A stretch of DNA of 30,584 bases from SCGC-AAA076-P13 sp963926355 (GCA_963926355.1 CAWUWW010000012.1:1-30584); one strand, 5' to 3'; positions 8,615 to 16,552 are shown, counted from the stretch's first letter. Made by a program: numbers and translations. The notes: generated by a model not told the origin, from the sequence alone.

Positions 8615-9229
8615 TTAACTCTCCAGTCTTATTCCTTCTAAAATTATATTAGTTATAGAATTGGCAGATTCATCGGGTGAAACTGTAATCAATAATCTAT
8701 TTTTTTCTTTTGCAAACTCTCTTCCGATGCCGCCAAGCAATATAGCAAAAGCTTTCGTATCAATTTTTTTAATTTCCTTGGCTTCTTTGGCTTCATTTAA
8801 AAGCTTTTCGGTGAAACTAGTTATAAACCCTTCGTGATAATCTATCATGCTATTTGAGCTAGGTATATTTCTACCCAATCCTTTTATAAATGTATCAAAC
8901 TTAGGTCCCACGGCTTGATTAACGATGTTTAAATATTTTTGAAGTTTATTGATTGGCGATTTAATCGTTGATATTTCATCTAATGCATTTTTGCCAAGTT
9001 TTCTCAAGATATTATCTACAGTCATTGTAATGAGTTGATCTTTGCTGGGAGCAATCTCATATAAAGTCCTGAGAGATATTTTGAGCTTTGAAGCTAGCTC
9101 AGACATCGTTAAATCTGGAATACCTTTCTCAAGCATAATCTCTAGAGAGTTAATTATTTCATGATGTCTGTTCGTTAGAGCTTTTGATGAATTTTTAGTA
9201 AATTCTTTTGTAGGCTCAGAATAATGCAT
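8615..9229 (-). CDS. TetR/AcrR-family transcriptional regulator
   Basis: A 204-residue protein with an N-terminal TetR helix-turn-helix at roughly residues 20-65: 'LTMSELASKLKISLRTLYEIAPSK' gives the recognition helices, followed by 'KDQLITMTVDNIL'. The remaining all-helical part is the ligand-binding/dimer domain, which is divergent as usual. Its ATG overlaps the carboxylase alpha stop by one base (TAATG), so it is translated within the operon rather than from a divergent promoter. By analogy with AtuR it probably represses this operon in response to a pathway acyl-CoA. The palindrome at 12844-12873 is a candidate operator. Target and ligand are inferred. Confidence 0.85.
   Translation of the reverse strand: MHYSEPTKEFTKNSSKALTNRHHEIINSLEIMLEKGIPDLTMSELASKLKISLRTLYEIAPSKDQLITMTVDNILRKLGKNALDEISTIKSPINKLQKYLNIVNQAVGPKFDTFIKGLGRNIPSSNSMIDYHEGFITSFTEKLLNEAKEAKEIKKIDTKAFAILLGGIGREFAKEKNRLLITVSPDESANSITNIILEGIRLES
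8621..8624 (-). promoter_or_regulatory. Shine-Dalgarno supporting TTG start of the AtuA-like gene
   Basis: GGAG on the minus strand is seven bases from the TTG at 8613. It decides the start, because no in-frame ATG lies nearby, and it sits inside the end of the tetR gene. Confidence 0.6.
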
Positions 9230-11157
9230 TACTTTGGCTTGACCACCATTAATAAAGCACCATTCTCAACCTGATCATTTGTAGCAACTAATAATTCTGA
9301 TACTACTCCGTCTTCACTCGCTTTTATCGAGTGCTCCATTTTCATAGCCTCAAGTACTATTAAAGTATCCCCAACCTTAACTTTATTTCCTTTTTTAACC
9401 TTTAAATCAATTACCTTACCCGGCATTGGAGCAATTAGACCGCCTGCCTGAATTTCAAGACCTGGTATTACAAATCTAGGTTTGATTTCAAGCATCACAT
9501 CTCCGTATGGCATATGAACAAGTATTTTATTTTCAGAAAGAGTAATTCTTGAATAAGCTCTCTTTCCATCAAACTCAACGTCTATACCAAACTCATCTCT
9601 ATCGTAAATTTTTGCAACTATGTTTGAATTAAAGAGAAAGCTGTCATCTCTTTGAGATTTATAATCAACTTTGTAATCCTTATCCATTAATGTAAAAGTG
9701 ATATTTTGATTTGGAAGTCTTCCATTAGTCCAGCCAGAGCGCATAAATTTTGCTATATGGCCATTTTCTTTATTTATTTTTTGAATCCACAAAGCCGCAA
9801 TAGAGGTGACATGTTCAATTTTCTCCTCTGATAAGACTAAAGTCCTTGACGGCTTAACTCTATCAATAAAGTCTGTAGTAGTATCGCCATCTAAATACTC
9901 TTCTGATTTTAAGCATGCTATTAAGAAATCTCTGTTTGTTTTAACTCCTCCTATATGTGCTGCTTCTAACGCCCTGACAAGCTTCCTGGCTGCATCAATT
10001 CTAGTTGGAGCATAAGAAATAACCTTTGCAAGCATTGGATCAAAGTCAGTCCCAACAACAGACCCGGTAACAACTCCTGAGTCCCATCTTGCATCTGCAT
10101 CGTAATCTCCTTCAAATGCTATCAATGTTCCTATTTCAGGTAAAAAATTATTATTTGGATCTTCTGCATAAAGCCTAGCTTCTATAGCAGATCCATTAAA
10201 CTCAATATCTCCCTGTTCGTAACCAAGCTCCTCACCTCTAGCAATTCTCAATTGCTCATATACTAAATCAATACCTGTTACCTCTTCGGTTACTGGATGC
10301 TCAACCTGAAGCCTTGTATTAACTTCCAGGAACCAGAATTCACCTGTTTTATCATCCATAAGAAATTCAACAGTTCCAGCAGATTGATACTTGATTTTTT
10401 TAGCAAGCATAATTGCAGCATTCCCCATTGCCAGTCTTATCTCTTCAGAAACTCTTGGTGATGGTGATTCTTCTATAATTTTTTGGTGCCTTCTTTGTAT
10501 AGAGCATTCTCTCTCTCCAAGATGAACAATATTGCCATGAGAATCCCCAAGAATTTGGATTTCAATATGTCTTGATTTTTCTACATACCGCTCAATGAAT
10601 ACTCTTTCATCACCAAATCCAGATTTAGCTTCTCTTTGAGCACTTTTAATAGATTCCTTTAAATCTGACTCTTTATTAACTATTCGCATACCTTTTCCAC
10701 CACCTCCGGAAGCAGCTTTTATAAGAAGAGGGTAGCCTATATGCTTTGCTTCTTTTGGCCTTGTTGTCATTTTCAAAGTAGGGACATTAGCTTTTACAGC
10801 CAATTCTTTTGCTTTTAATTTATCTCCCATTACGGAGATAACATAAGGCGAGGGACCAACCCAAACCAAACCTTCTTTAATAACTTTTCTGGCAAAAGAT
10901 GCATTTTCTGATAAAAAACCATAACCAGGATGAATGGCCTCAGCTCCAGATCTTTTTGCAGCTTCAAGAACTATATTTATATCCAGATAACCACCATTTG
11001 GAAGTAGAATGGCTTCATCAGCCTCTTTCACATAAGGAGCATCTTTATCTGCATCAACATATACAGCGATACATCTAATACCCATTTCATGTGCACTTCT
11101 TATAACTCTACAAGCAATCTCGCCTCTATTTGCAATCAATAATGAATTAAAACTCAT
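9229..11157 (-). CDS. Biotin-dependent acyl-CoA carboxylase alpha subunit (geranyl-/methylcrotonyl-CoA carboxylase type)
   Basis: A 642-residue biotin carboxylase plus biotin carrier. The N-terminal domain starts 'LLIANRGEIACRVIRSA'. The ATP-grasp domain shows the glycine loop 'KAASGGGGKGMRIV' and 'EFLMDDKTGEFWFLEVNTR' with 'QVEHPVTEEVTG'. A linker/BT domain follows, then the biotinyl domain with 'EAMKMEH', whose Lys606 is 36 residues from the C-terminus as usual. It carboxylates biotin with bicarbonate and ATP for transfer by the beta subunit. The ATG overlaps the beta-subunit stop by four bases. The fold and length match MCC-alpha and AtuF equally; the AtuA neighbour and the absence of an HMG-CoA lyase in view favour an Atu-type enzyme, but this is inference. 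Confidence 0.9.
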   Translation of the reverse strand: MSFNSLLIANRGEIACRVIRSAHEMGIRCIAVYVDADKDAPYVKEADEAILLPNGGYLDINIVLEAAKRSGAEAIHPGYGFLSENASFARKVIKEGLVWVGPSPYVISVMGDKLKAKELAVKANVPTLKMTTRPKEAKHIGYPLLIKAASGGGGKGMRIVNKESDLKESIKSAQREAKSGFGDERVFIERYVEKSRHIEIQILGDSHGNIVHLGERECSIQRRHQKIIEESPSPRVSEEIRLAMGNAAIMLAKKIKYQSAGTVEFLMDDKTGEFWFLEVNTRLQVEHPVTEEVTGIDLVYEQLRIARGEELGYEQGDIEFNGSAIEARLYAEDPNNNFLPEIGTLIAFEGDYDADARWDSGVVTGSVVGTDFDPMLAKVISYAPTRIDAARKLVRALEAAHIGGVKTNRDFLIACLKSEEYLDGDTTTDFIDRVKPSRTLVLSEEKIEHVTSIAALWIQKINKENGHIAKFMRSGWTNGRLPNQNITFTLMDKDYKVDYKSQRDDSFLFNSNIVAKIYDRDEFGIDVEFDGKRAYSRITLSENKILVHMPYGDVMLEIKPRFVIPGLEIQAGGLIAPMPGKVIDLKVKKGNKVKVGDTLIVLEAMKMEHSIKASEDGVVSELLVATNDQVENGALLMVVKPK

Positions 11158-12815
11158 AGTCTGAATACTCCATATTCTTTAGCACCTTTAATAGGCTGGT
11201 TACTTACGATTGATAAACAAAATCCAATAATATCTCTCGTATCACGGGGATCGATAATCCCATCATCGGTCACCATGCTACTTGCAACTAATCCAAGGGA
11301 CATCCCTTCAAGATAATCGATAACCATTTTTTTAATTTGCTCATCGGCTTTCTCATCAAATTTTTGACCATCTCTAAGAGCTTTAGCCTTTCTGACAATT
11401 GACATAACGCCTGCCATTTGCTCAGGTCCCATAACTGCTATTTTTGCTGTTGGCCATAAAAAGGTAAATCTATTGTTATAAGCCTTTCCTGACATTGCGT
11501 ATGTTCCAGCTCCATATGAAGCACCTACAATAATAGTTATATGAGGAACCATGGAGTTGGATACAGCATTAATTAATTGCGATCCTTTTTTTATAATTCC
11601 TTGGCTTTCAAAATCTTTGCCAACCAGGAACCCCGTAACGTTATGAAGGAATATTAAGGGTATATTTCGCTTATTACATAACTGGATAAAGCTTGCTGCT
11701 TTTTCAGCAGATTCTGGGTATATAGGGCCATTATTTCCAAGAATACCTACTTGATAGCCATGAACGGAAGTCCAACCACAGACCATAGTAGGTCCATATA
11801 AGGGTTTAAATTCCTCAAACTTAGATCCATCTGAAAAACGAGCAATTATTTCTTTGATATCTACCGCTGACTTAAGGTCTTCAGTAAGAATGCCAAGCAA
11901 CTCTTCTTGATTATATATAGGATCAGAGGATATTTTCTTTGGTTCTAGGCCAGCTTTATCCCAATTCAAATGAGAGACTACTTGTCTACACAGTCGTAAA
12001 GCATCCATTTCATCTTCTGCCAGGTAATCAGAAAGGCCAGATTTCTCAGAATGCATTTTTGCTCCTCCGAGTGTTTCGCTATCTGATTCTTCGCCAGTTG
12101 CCATTTTTACTAGAGGCGGGCCTGCTAAGAATGCCATTGACTGATCTTTAATAAAAATATTGTAATCTGACATTCCTGGTTGATATGCTCCACCTGCAGT
12201 GGATGAACCAAAAACTACAGAAATTACCGGTATTCTCAATTTTGACAATTCAGTCATTTCATAAAAAAAGCGACCTGTAGCTGCAAAGTGAGGGCTTTGG
12301 ATGGATGGTGATATTGGAGGCGTGCCTCCCTGGTTTAGACCGGAGACGCTAAGATCACCGCCAGCAGATTCAACAAAACTAATAAACGGTATTTTATTTT
12401 CTCTTGATATTTCTATAGCTCTCGCCCATTTTTCACCAACATAAACAGTCATAGCACCAGCCTTAACTGTAGGATCATTAGCAAAAATTACACACTCAAC
12501 CCCAGAAACAATCCCGACACCTGAAACGCAACCACCACCAACATTAAAGTTATCTGTTCCATATCCAGCAAACGGCTGAATCTCAAGAAAAGGACTATCA
12601 GGGTCTATGACGTTCATTACTCTTTCACGAACCGGCATCTTTCCTCTTTTGGCCAACCTTTCATGATGTCTAGCTCCGCCACCAATTTCCGCAAGATCAA
12701 GCAATTCATCTAGAAAGACTAATTTCTCAAGCATCATTTCTTTATTTTTTAGATATAGCTCAGATTTAGTGTCTAAATTTGTCCTAATTACGGGTGCGAT
12801 ATTTTCTGTTTTCAT
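11154..12815 (-). CDS. Acyl-CoA carboxylase beta subunit (carboxyltransferase; MCC/GCC type)
   Basis: A 553-residue carboxyltransferase with two crotonase-like halves. 'GGGARHHERLAKRGKMPVRERV' and 'SSTAGGAYQPGMSDYNI' mark the N-terminal half; 'VGASYGAGTYAMSGKAY' and 'FLWPTAKIAVMGPEQMAGV' mark the C-terminal half, with 'HNVTGFLVGKDFESQG' lining the acyl site. It transfers CO2 from carboxybiotin to an alpha,beta-unsaturated branched acyl-CoA. This family covers methylcrotonyl-CoA (LiuB) and geranyl-CoA (AtuC) carboxylases; a Phe/Gly difference in the acyl pocket is known to separate them, but I cannot place that residue without an alignment. It is the promoter-proximal gene of the operon. No Shine-Dalgarno precedes the ATG at 12815, which may be near the transcript start. 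Confidence 0.9.
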   Translation of the reverse strand: MKTENIAPVIRTNLDTKSELYLKNKEMMLEKLVFLDELLDLAEIGGGARHHERLAKRGKMPVRERVMNVIDPDSPFLEIQPFAGYGTDNFNVGGGCVSGVGIVSGVECVIFANDPTVKAGAMTVYVGEKWARAIEISRENKIPFISFVESAGGDLSVSGLNQGGTPPISPSIQSPHFAATGRFFYEMTELSKLRIPVISVVFGSSTAGGAYQPGMSDYNIFIKDQSMAFLAGPPLVKMATGEESDSETLGGAKMHSEKSGLSDYLAEDEMDALRLCRQVVSHLNWDKAGLEPKKISSDPIYNQEELLGILTEDLKSAVDIKEIIARFSDGSKFEEFKPLYGPTMVCGWTSVHGYQVGILGNNGPIYPESAEKAASFIQLCNKRNIPLIFLHNVTGFLVGKDFESQGIIKKGSQLINAVSNSMVPHITIIVGASYGAGTYAMSGKAYNNRFTFLWPTAKIAVMGPEQMAGVMSIVRKAKALRDGQKFDEKADEQIKKMVIDYLEGMSLGLVASSMVTDDGIIDPRDTRDIIGFCLSIVSNQPIKGAKEYGVFRL

Positions 12816-12820
12816 AGGTA

Positions 12821-12850
12821 ATTAAATTTTTAAATATACCTTAATGGTAA
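12821..12850 (-). promoter_or_regulatory. Predicted promoter of the carboxylase/AtuA operon
   Basis: On the minus strand TTACCA (12850-12845) and TTTAAT (12826-12821) are 18 bases apart. They would start transcription around 12814-12815, essentially at the ATG. The -35 element overlaps the left arm of the inverted repeat. Predicted by eye only. Confidence 0.4.
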
Positions 12851-12873
12851 TATATTCTTATTAATATTACCAT
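12844..12873. promoter_or_regulatory. Inverted repeat, candidate TetR-family operator
   Basis: ATGGTAATAT at 12844-12853 is matched perfectly in reverse by ATATTACCAT at 12864-12873, with a 10-base spacer. An extra TACC half at 12837-12840 pairs with the GGTA at 12846. The repeat lies between the divergent carboxylase operon and the GST gene and overlaps the predicted -35 of both. Binding there would repress both directions. The TetR encoded at 8615-9229 is the obvious candidate; this link is inference. Confidence 0.55.
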
Positions 12874-12889
12874 AAATAAGTTGTATTAT
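12861..12889 (+). promoter_or_regulatory. Predicted promoter of the GST-MsrAB operon
   Basis: TTAATA (12861-12866) and TATTAT (12884-12889) are 17 bases apart and precede the ATG at 12914 by 24 bases, leaving room for the AGGA ribosome site at 12905-12908. The -35 overlaps the right arm of the inverted repeat. Confidence 0.4.
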
Positions 12890-12913
12890 AGATTTTCTAT
12901 ACTTAGGAAAAAA

Positions 12914-13534
12914 ATGATAAAAATTTATGGAACAGAAAACTCCAGAGCGATGCGGCCTATATGGACCGCTGAAGAAATGGGTATTGATTATGAATTAGTT
13001 ATGATGCCTTTTCCTCCTAGAGTTTTCATGAAAGATTACCTTGATGTAAATATGCTAGGAACTATTCCTTATTTAATTGATGGCAATGTTCGCATGACAG
13101 AGTCTGTTGCAATGGCTCAGTATTTAGTTGAAAAATACGGACCAAGTGATCTTAGGGTTATGTCAGATGAGCCTGACTATCCATCATATTTAAATTGGCT
13201 TCATCATGCAGATGCAACTTTAACTTTTCCACAAACAGTAGTTTTAAGATATAAATTTCAAGAACCAGGAGTCGCTGATGCTGCTATAGAAGGTTACAGT
13301 CGTTGGTTTGTATCTAGATTAAAATTACTTGAGACCTCCTTAGAAGATAGAGAGTATCTTTGTTCTGATAGATTTACCATTGCTGATATATGCGTTAGCT
13401 ATGCAATAAACTTAGCAGGTTCTTTGGGAATTGAACAAGCTTACAAACCTAATATAAAAAGATGGACTGATATGTTATTCGAAAGAGAGGCTTTTATTAA
13501 AACCAAAGGATACAAGTATGAAGAAAATGTATAA
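12914..13534 (+). CDS. Glutathione S-transferase family protein
   Basis: A 206-residue two-domain GST. The N-terminal thioredoxin-like half begins 'MIKIYGTENSRAMRPIWTAEEMGIDYELV', with 'LGTIPYLIDGNVRMTESVAMAQYL' supplying the cis-Pro and the Glu-Ser glutathione-binding pair. The C-terminal helical half has the conserved 'FTIADICVSYAI' N-capping box. It could conjugate, reduce or isomerise an electrophilic substrate; the class is not resolved. The ATG at 12914 has AGGA six bases upstream; a TTG 33 bases earlier would add an unconserved tail and is rejected. It overlaps the next gene, MsrAB, by 17 bases, suggesting a two-gene redox operon. It is divergent from the acyl-CoA carboxylase operon and may share its operator. 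Confidence 0.85.
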   Translation: MIKIYGTENSRAMRPIWTAEEMGIDYELVMMPFPPRVFMKDYLDVNMLGTIPYLIDGNVRMTESVAMAQYLVEKYGPSDLRVMSDEPDYPSYLNWLHHADATLTFPQTVVLRYKFQEPGVADAAIEGYSRWFVSRLKLLETSLEDREYLCSDRFTIADICVSYAINLAGSLGIEQAYKPNIKRWTDMLFEREAFIKTKGYKYEENV

Positions 13535-14774
13535 ATATCTATCCGTTCTACCATTATTATTTCTAACTTTTGCAATGCATGCCGAGGAGAGTCCTCTTAC
13601 TTCCCATCTTGATAGTATTGTTCTTGGTTCAGGGTGCTTCTGGGGTGCTGAAAAGGGTTATGAGCAAATAGATGGCGTAGAAAATGCTGTTTCGGGGTAT
13701 TCAGATGGCTTTGGCATCAAGCCAAGTTATGGGGAAATAACTAAAATTAAACACAAATTTAATAAGAATAATTTTGCCGAAGTAGTGATGGTTAATTTTA
13801 ATAGAAGTAACTTAAGTCTTGAATCTATTCTCCAGCATTTTTTTGAATCTCATGACCCTACTCAACTTAATCGACAAGGTAATGATATTGGCACTCAATA
13901 CAGATCAACTATTTTATATAAAAATAATTCACAGAAAGTGATTGCTGAAAAGGTAGCTAAAGAATTCCAAACGCTATTAACTGAAGCAGGTTATGGAATA
14001 ATTCAAACCGCTATTAGGCCGCTGGAAAAGTTTTATCCTGCTGAAAAATATCATCAGGACTATATAGCAAAAAATCCTAACGGTTACTGTCCTGACCACT
14101 CAACTGGAGTAGTTTTCAATAAGACTATAGAACCAGTCATTGACAACAGTGGGCTATTAGAAGGAAAGCACATTTTAGTAATAGATTCTGAAGGATATTG
14201 TCCGTATTGTGAAAAATTTGAAAAAGATATTATTAGTAAATACAAGGGAACAATTCCCTTAACCAATAGAACAGCTAAACAACTAAAAGATTTAGAAATT
14301 AATACGCCAACATGGGCAACACCAACTATTGTCTTTTTAGATAATGGTAAAGAGGTTTTTGCTAATCAGGGGTATATGAATGCAAAAGATTTTTATAAAG
14401 CTTTAGGTATTTTTAAGTTAGGAAAGTCTGAGGCATACGATGTTGCTTTTAATGAAGGTACCGATTCAAGGTATTGCAAAGAATATCAAATATTTAAAAA
14501 TACTCCTGATGGTATTTTTATCGATAAGTTAAGCGGAGCACCTTTATTTGATACCAGGGATAGGTTTGTTTCAAAATCTGGCTGGTTATCTTTTACGAAA
14601 CCAATAAAAGATTCAGTTTATGAAATTCCAGATAATAGATACGGAATGAAAAGAATTGAAATAAGATCAGTCTCATCTGATATTCATCTAGGACATGTTT
14701 TTGATGATGGCCCAAATGGAATGCCAAGATATTGTATAAATGCAACTGTCTTAGAGTTCAAAAAAAATAGCTAA
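13518..14774 (+). CDS. Secreted fused MsrA / thioredoxin-like / MsrB methionine sulfoxide reductase
   Basis: A 418-residue protein with a signal peptide (basic 'MKK', hydrophobic core, cleavage near residues 19-22). MsrA occupies about 33-200, with catalytic Cys40 in 'GCFWG' and a likely resolving Cys191. A small thioredoxin-like domain follows with Cys228-Pro-Tyr-Cys231 and a Thr-Pro at 268-269. MsrB occupies about 310-415, with 'LGHVFDDGP' and catalytic Cys406 in 'RYCIN'. The MsrB zinc Cys pairs are absent, and the usual resolving position in 'SGWLSF' is Ser; Cys320 ('RYCKEY') may resolve instead. It repairs oxidised methionine in envelope proteins. Neisseria PilB is also tripartite, but there the redox domain is N-terminal. 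ATG 13518 has AAGGA upstream; ATG 13527 is an alternative. Confidence 0.9.
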   Translation: MKKMYKYLSVLPLLFLTFAMHAEESPLTSHLDSIVLGSGCFWGAEKGYEQIDGVENAVSGYSDGFGIKPSYGEITKIKHKFNKNNFAEVVMVNFNRSNLSLESILQHFFESHDPTQLNRQGNDIGTQYRSTILYKNNSQKVIAEKVAKEFQTLLTEAGYGIIQTAIRPLEKFYPAEKYHQDYIAKNPNGYCPDHSTGVVFNKTIEPVIDNSGLLEGKHILVIDSEGYCPYCEKFEKDIISKYKGTIPLTNRTAKQLKDLEINTPTWATPTIVFLDNGKEVFANQGYMNAKDFYKALGIFKLGKSEAYDVAFNEGTDSRYCKEYQIFKNTPDGIFIDKLSGAPLFDTRDRFVSKSGWLSFTKPIKDSVYEIPDNRYGMKRIEIRSVSSDIHLGHVFDDGPNGMPRYCINATVLEFKKNS

Positions 14775-14796
14775 TAACTCATAGTCAATTATTAGA

Positions 14797-14816
14797 TTAA
14801 GTTTAAGAAAACTTAA
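14797..14816. terminator. AT-rich hairpin between convergent genes, possible bidirectional terminator
   Basis: TTAAGTTT (14797-14804) and AAACTTAA (14809-14816) form a perfect 8-bp stem with a 4-base loop, exactly between the msrAB stop and the convergent nitronate monooxygenase stop. The stem has one G-C pair per arm and no strong U-run, so terminator strength is doubtful. Confidence 0.35.
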
Positions 14817-15977
14817 CTATTCATCAAAAAGTGAAGTCATTCTTTTATAGCCCTCTACAAACTCTTCTTTAAACTTCTGAACAGTTTGTCCGGCTGAAAT
14901 AGTCTCATTAACTAGTCCTATTCCTTGACCAACCCAATAAGTTTCTAATTCTTTAGCTCCCTCATGACCGATTTGCGCTTGTTTGGTTATAATTGCTAAA
15001 GCAGGTTCTCCAACCATGGTTTGAAGAGGCATTGGCAATGGTTCAGGGGCATCTTTTGCCTCCCAGGCATCTGTCCATGCAGATTTAAGTTGTCTAGAGT
15101 GCTTGCCAGTTCTACTTTTTGATCTAACAGTTTGACTCGAGGATGCATTTAGCATTTTTTCTTTTATTGTTTCTGAGGTTTCAGCTTCAGTTGTTGTTAA
15201 GAAAACAGAAGCGCACCACACTCCATCTGCACCCATTGCCATTACTCCGGCCATCTGCTCCCCAGTTGCAATTCCACCAGCAGCAAGAATTGGAATATCT
15301 CCATACTCTTTAATTGCTCTTTTAACCTCTGGAACTAAAACCATTGTAGAAACACTACCGCAATGACCTCCACCTTCTGTTCCTGAGACTACTAGGATAT
15401 CAACACCAGCTTGGACTTGCTTAATCGCATGTTCTTTTGCCCCTAAAAGAGCAGCAACTTTTACATTATTCTCTTTACCCATATCAAGCATCCATTTCGG
15501 AGGTACTCCTAATGCGTTTGCTATCAACTTAATGGGATGAGAGAAAGCTACTTCTAATAGTTTTTGAGCTCCTTCTTCTTTTAAATTTTTTCCAAACCTA
15601 GAGTCTGATTTAAGTTCAAAATCTTTAGATTCACTGCTGTATCTAAGAGATTCTCCATCAATATCATATTCTTTAAGGACATCAGCACGAAATTCTCTAT
15701 ATTCTTGAGGAATCATATTTCTTAAATCCTCTGAAGTTCTATTTGAACCTTTTCCTTCAAACTTATTGGGAACTAATAAATCTACACCATAAGGCATGCC
15801 ATCAATATGATCATCAATCCATTTTAAATCTTGCTCAAGCATTTCCGGGGTATGACCAACTGCTCCCAAAACTCCCATTCCGCCTGCTTTAGAAACTGCA
15901 ACAACAACATCCCTACAATGACTAAAGGCTACCATTGGAAATTCTATTTTTAACATTTCACATATTGGGGATTTCAT
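14817..15977 (-). CDS. Nitronate monooxygenase / 2-nitropropane dioxygenase family flavoprotein
   Basis: A 386-residue TIM-barrel FMN enzyme. 'VVVAVSKAGGMGVLGA' near residue 25 is the N-terminal FMN loop. 'GTEGGGHCGSVSTMVLVPEV' contains the catalytic His205. 'PILAAGGIATGEQMAGVMAMGADGVW' is the phosphate-binding end. Members oxidise alkyl nitronates or propionate 3-nitronate, while close relatives include enoyl-reductase-like proteins, so the true substrate is open. The start is the ATG at 15977; no strong ribosome site precedes it. It is divergent from the RraA-like gene across a 74-base region holding a large palindrome. Confidence 0.85.
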   Translation of the reverse strand: MKSPICEMLKIEFPMVAFSHCRDVVVAVSKAGGMGVLGAVGHTPEMLEQDLKWIDDHIDGMPYGVDLLVPNKFEGKGSNRTSEDLRNMIPQEYREFRADVLKEYDIDGESLRYSSESKDFELKSDSRFGKNLKEEGAQKLLEVAFSHPIKLIANALGVPPKWMLDMGKENNVKVAALLGAKEHAIKQVQAGVDILVVSGTEGGGHCGSVSTMVLVPEVKRAIKEYGDIPILAAGGIATGEQMAGVMAMGADGVWCASVFLTTTEAETSETIKEKMLNASSSQTVRSKSRTGKHSRQLKSAWTDAWEAKDAPEPLPMPLQTMVGEPALAIITKQAQIGHEGAKELETYWVGQGIGLVNETISAGQTVQKFKEEFVEGYKRMTSLFDE

Positions 15978-16000
15978 ATTTTTTTAATTAATATTTAACA

Positions 16001-16036
16001 TTAAATTATTCTATAATATTTTATAGAATAATTTAA
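16001..16036. repeat. Perfect 16-bp-arm palindrome in a divergent promoter region
   Basis: The 16 bases 16001-16016 are repeated exactly in reverse complement at 16021-16036 around the loop TATT. The left arm contains a consensus -10 hexamer TATAAT at 16012-16017. It lies between the divergent starts at 15977 and 16052. The arms are long and perfect for DNA this AT-rich. It could be a regulator-binding site or a cruciform/hairpin in the RNA leader of the RraA-like gene. Confidence 0.8.
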
Positions 16037-16051
16037 ATTTTTAGAATCACT

Positions 16052-16552
16052 ATGATAAAAGCTAACAATAATTTTACAGTTCCAGATATATGCGATAAAT
16101 TTTTAGATGAAATTATTATTGGCAAGACTTTTCTTAATTCATATGGAGGGGTTGATAGGTTTTGTGGAGAAATAAGCACTGCAGAGTGCGTTCACAGCAA
16201 TAGTGTTGTAAAAGAAATGGTCCAAGAGAACGGCCTGGGAAAGGTTTTATTTATTAATCATACAGGTGATGATTTGTGTTCAATGGTTGGAGATAAGATA
16301 GTTAAAGAGGCTTATAAGAATAACTGGAGCGGTATTTTTGTTAATGGATTTATAAGAGACATAGAGATCATTAAACAAATATCCATTGGCGTCTATGCAA
16401 AGAATGCCTATCCAAAAAAGACTGATAAATCGATCGGTATAGGGAAAAAAGACAGTAGATTTTTGATAAATGATACAGAAATTAATCCTGGTGAATGGCT
16501 TTACGTAGATTTAAATGGCTGGGTGATTGCTAAAAAAGAATTAAGACTTTAA
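16052..16552 (+). CDS. RraA-like protein (regulator of RNase E activity A / aldolase superfamily)
   Basis: A 166-residue RraA-fold protein, close in length to E. coli RraA (161). Recognisable parts are 'DICDKFLDEI' at the N-terminus, 'GDKIVKEAYKNNWSGIFVNGFIRD' around 80-103, 'IGVYAKNAYPKK', and the C-terminal 'NPGEWLYVDLNGWVIA', which tracks E. coli RraA closely. Arg102-Asp103 are present, but the third residue after them is Ile. The acidic residue expected there in 4-hydroxy-4-methyl-2-oxoglutarate aldolases is missing, so RraA itself, which binds and inhibits RNase E, is more likely. The start is the ATG after the 36-base palindrome. Its stop overlaps the convergent acyltransferase gene by 12 bases. 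Confidence 0.83.
   Translation: MIKANNNFTVPDICDKFLDEIIIGKTFLNSYGGVDRFCGEISTAECVHSNSVVKEMVQENGLGKVLFINHTGDDLCSMVGDKIVKEAYKNNWSGIFVNGFIRDIEIIKQISIGVYAKNAYPKKTDKSIGIGKKDSRFLINDTEINPGEWLYVDLNGWVIAKKELRL

Noticed and set aside
12881..12913. TTG-initiated extension of the GST
   Set aside because: It has no ribosome site and lies over the predicted -10; the ATG at 12914 has AGGA correctly spaced.
16052..16552. RraA-like gene as a 4-hydroxy-4-methyl-2-oxoglutarate aldolase
   Set aside because: The acidic residue expected three positions after Arg-Asp appears to be Ile, and the C-terminal half tracks E. coli RraA.
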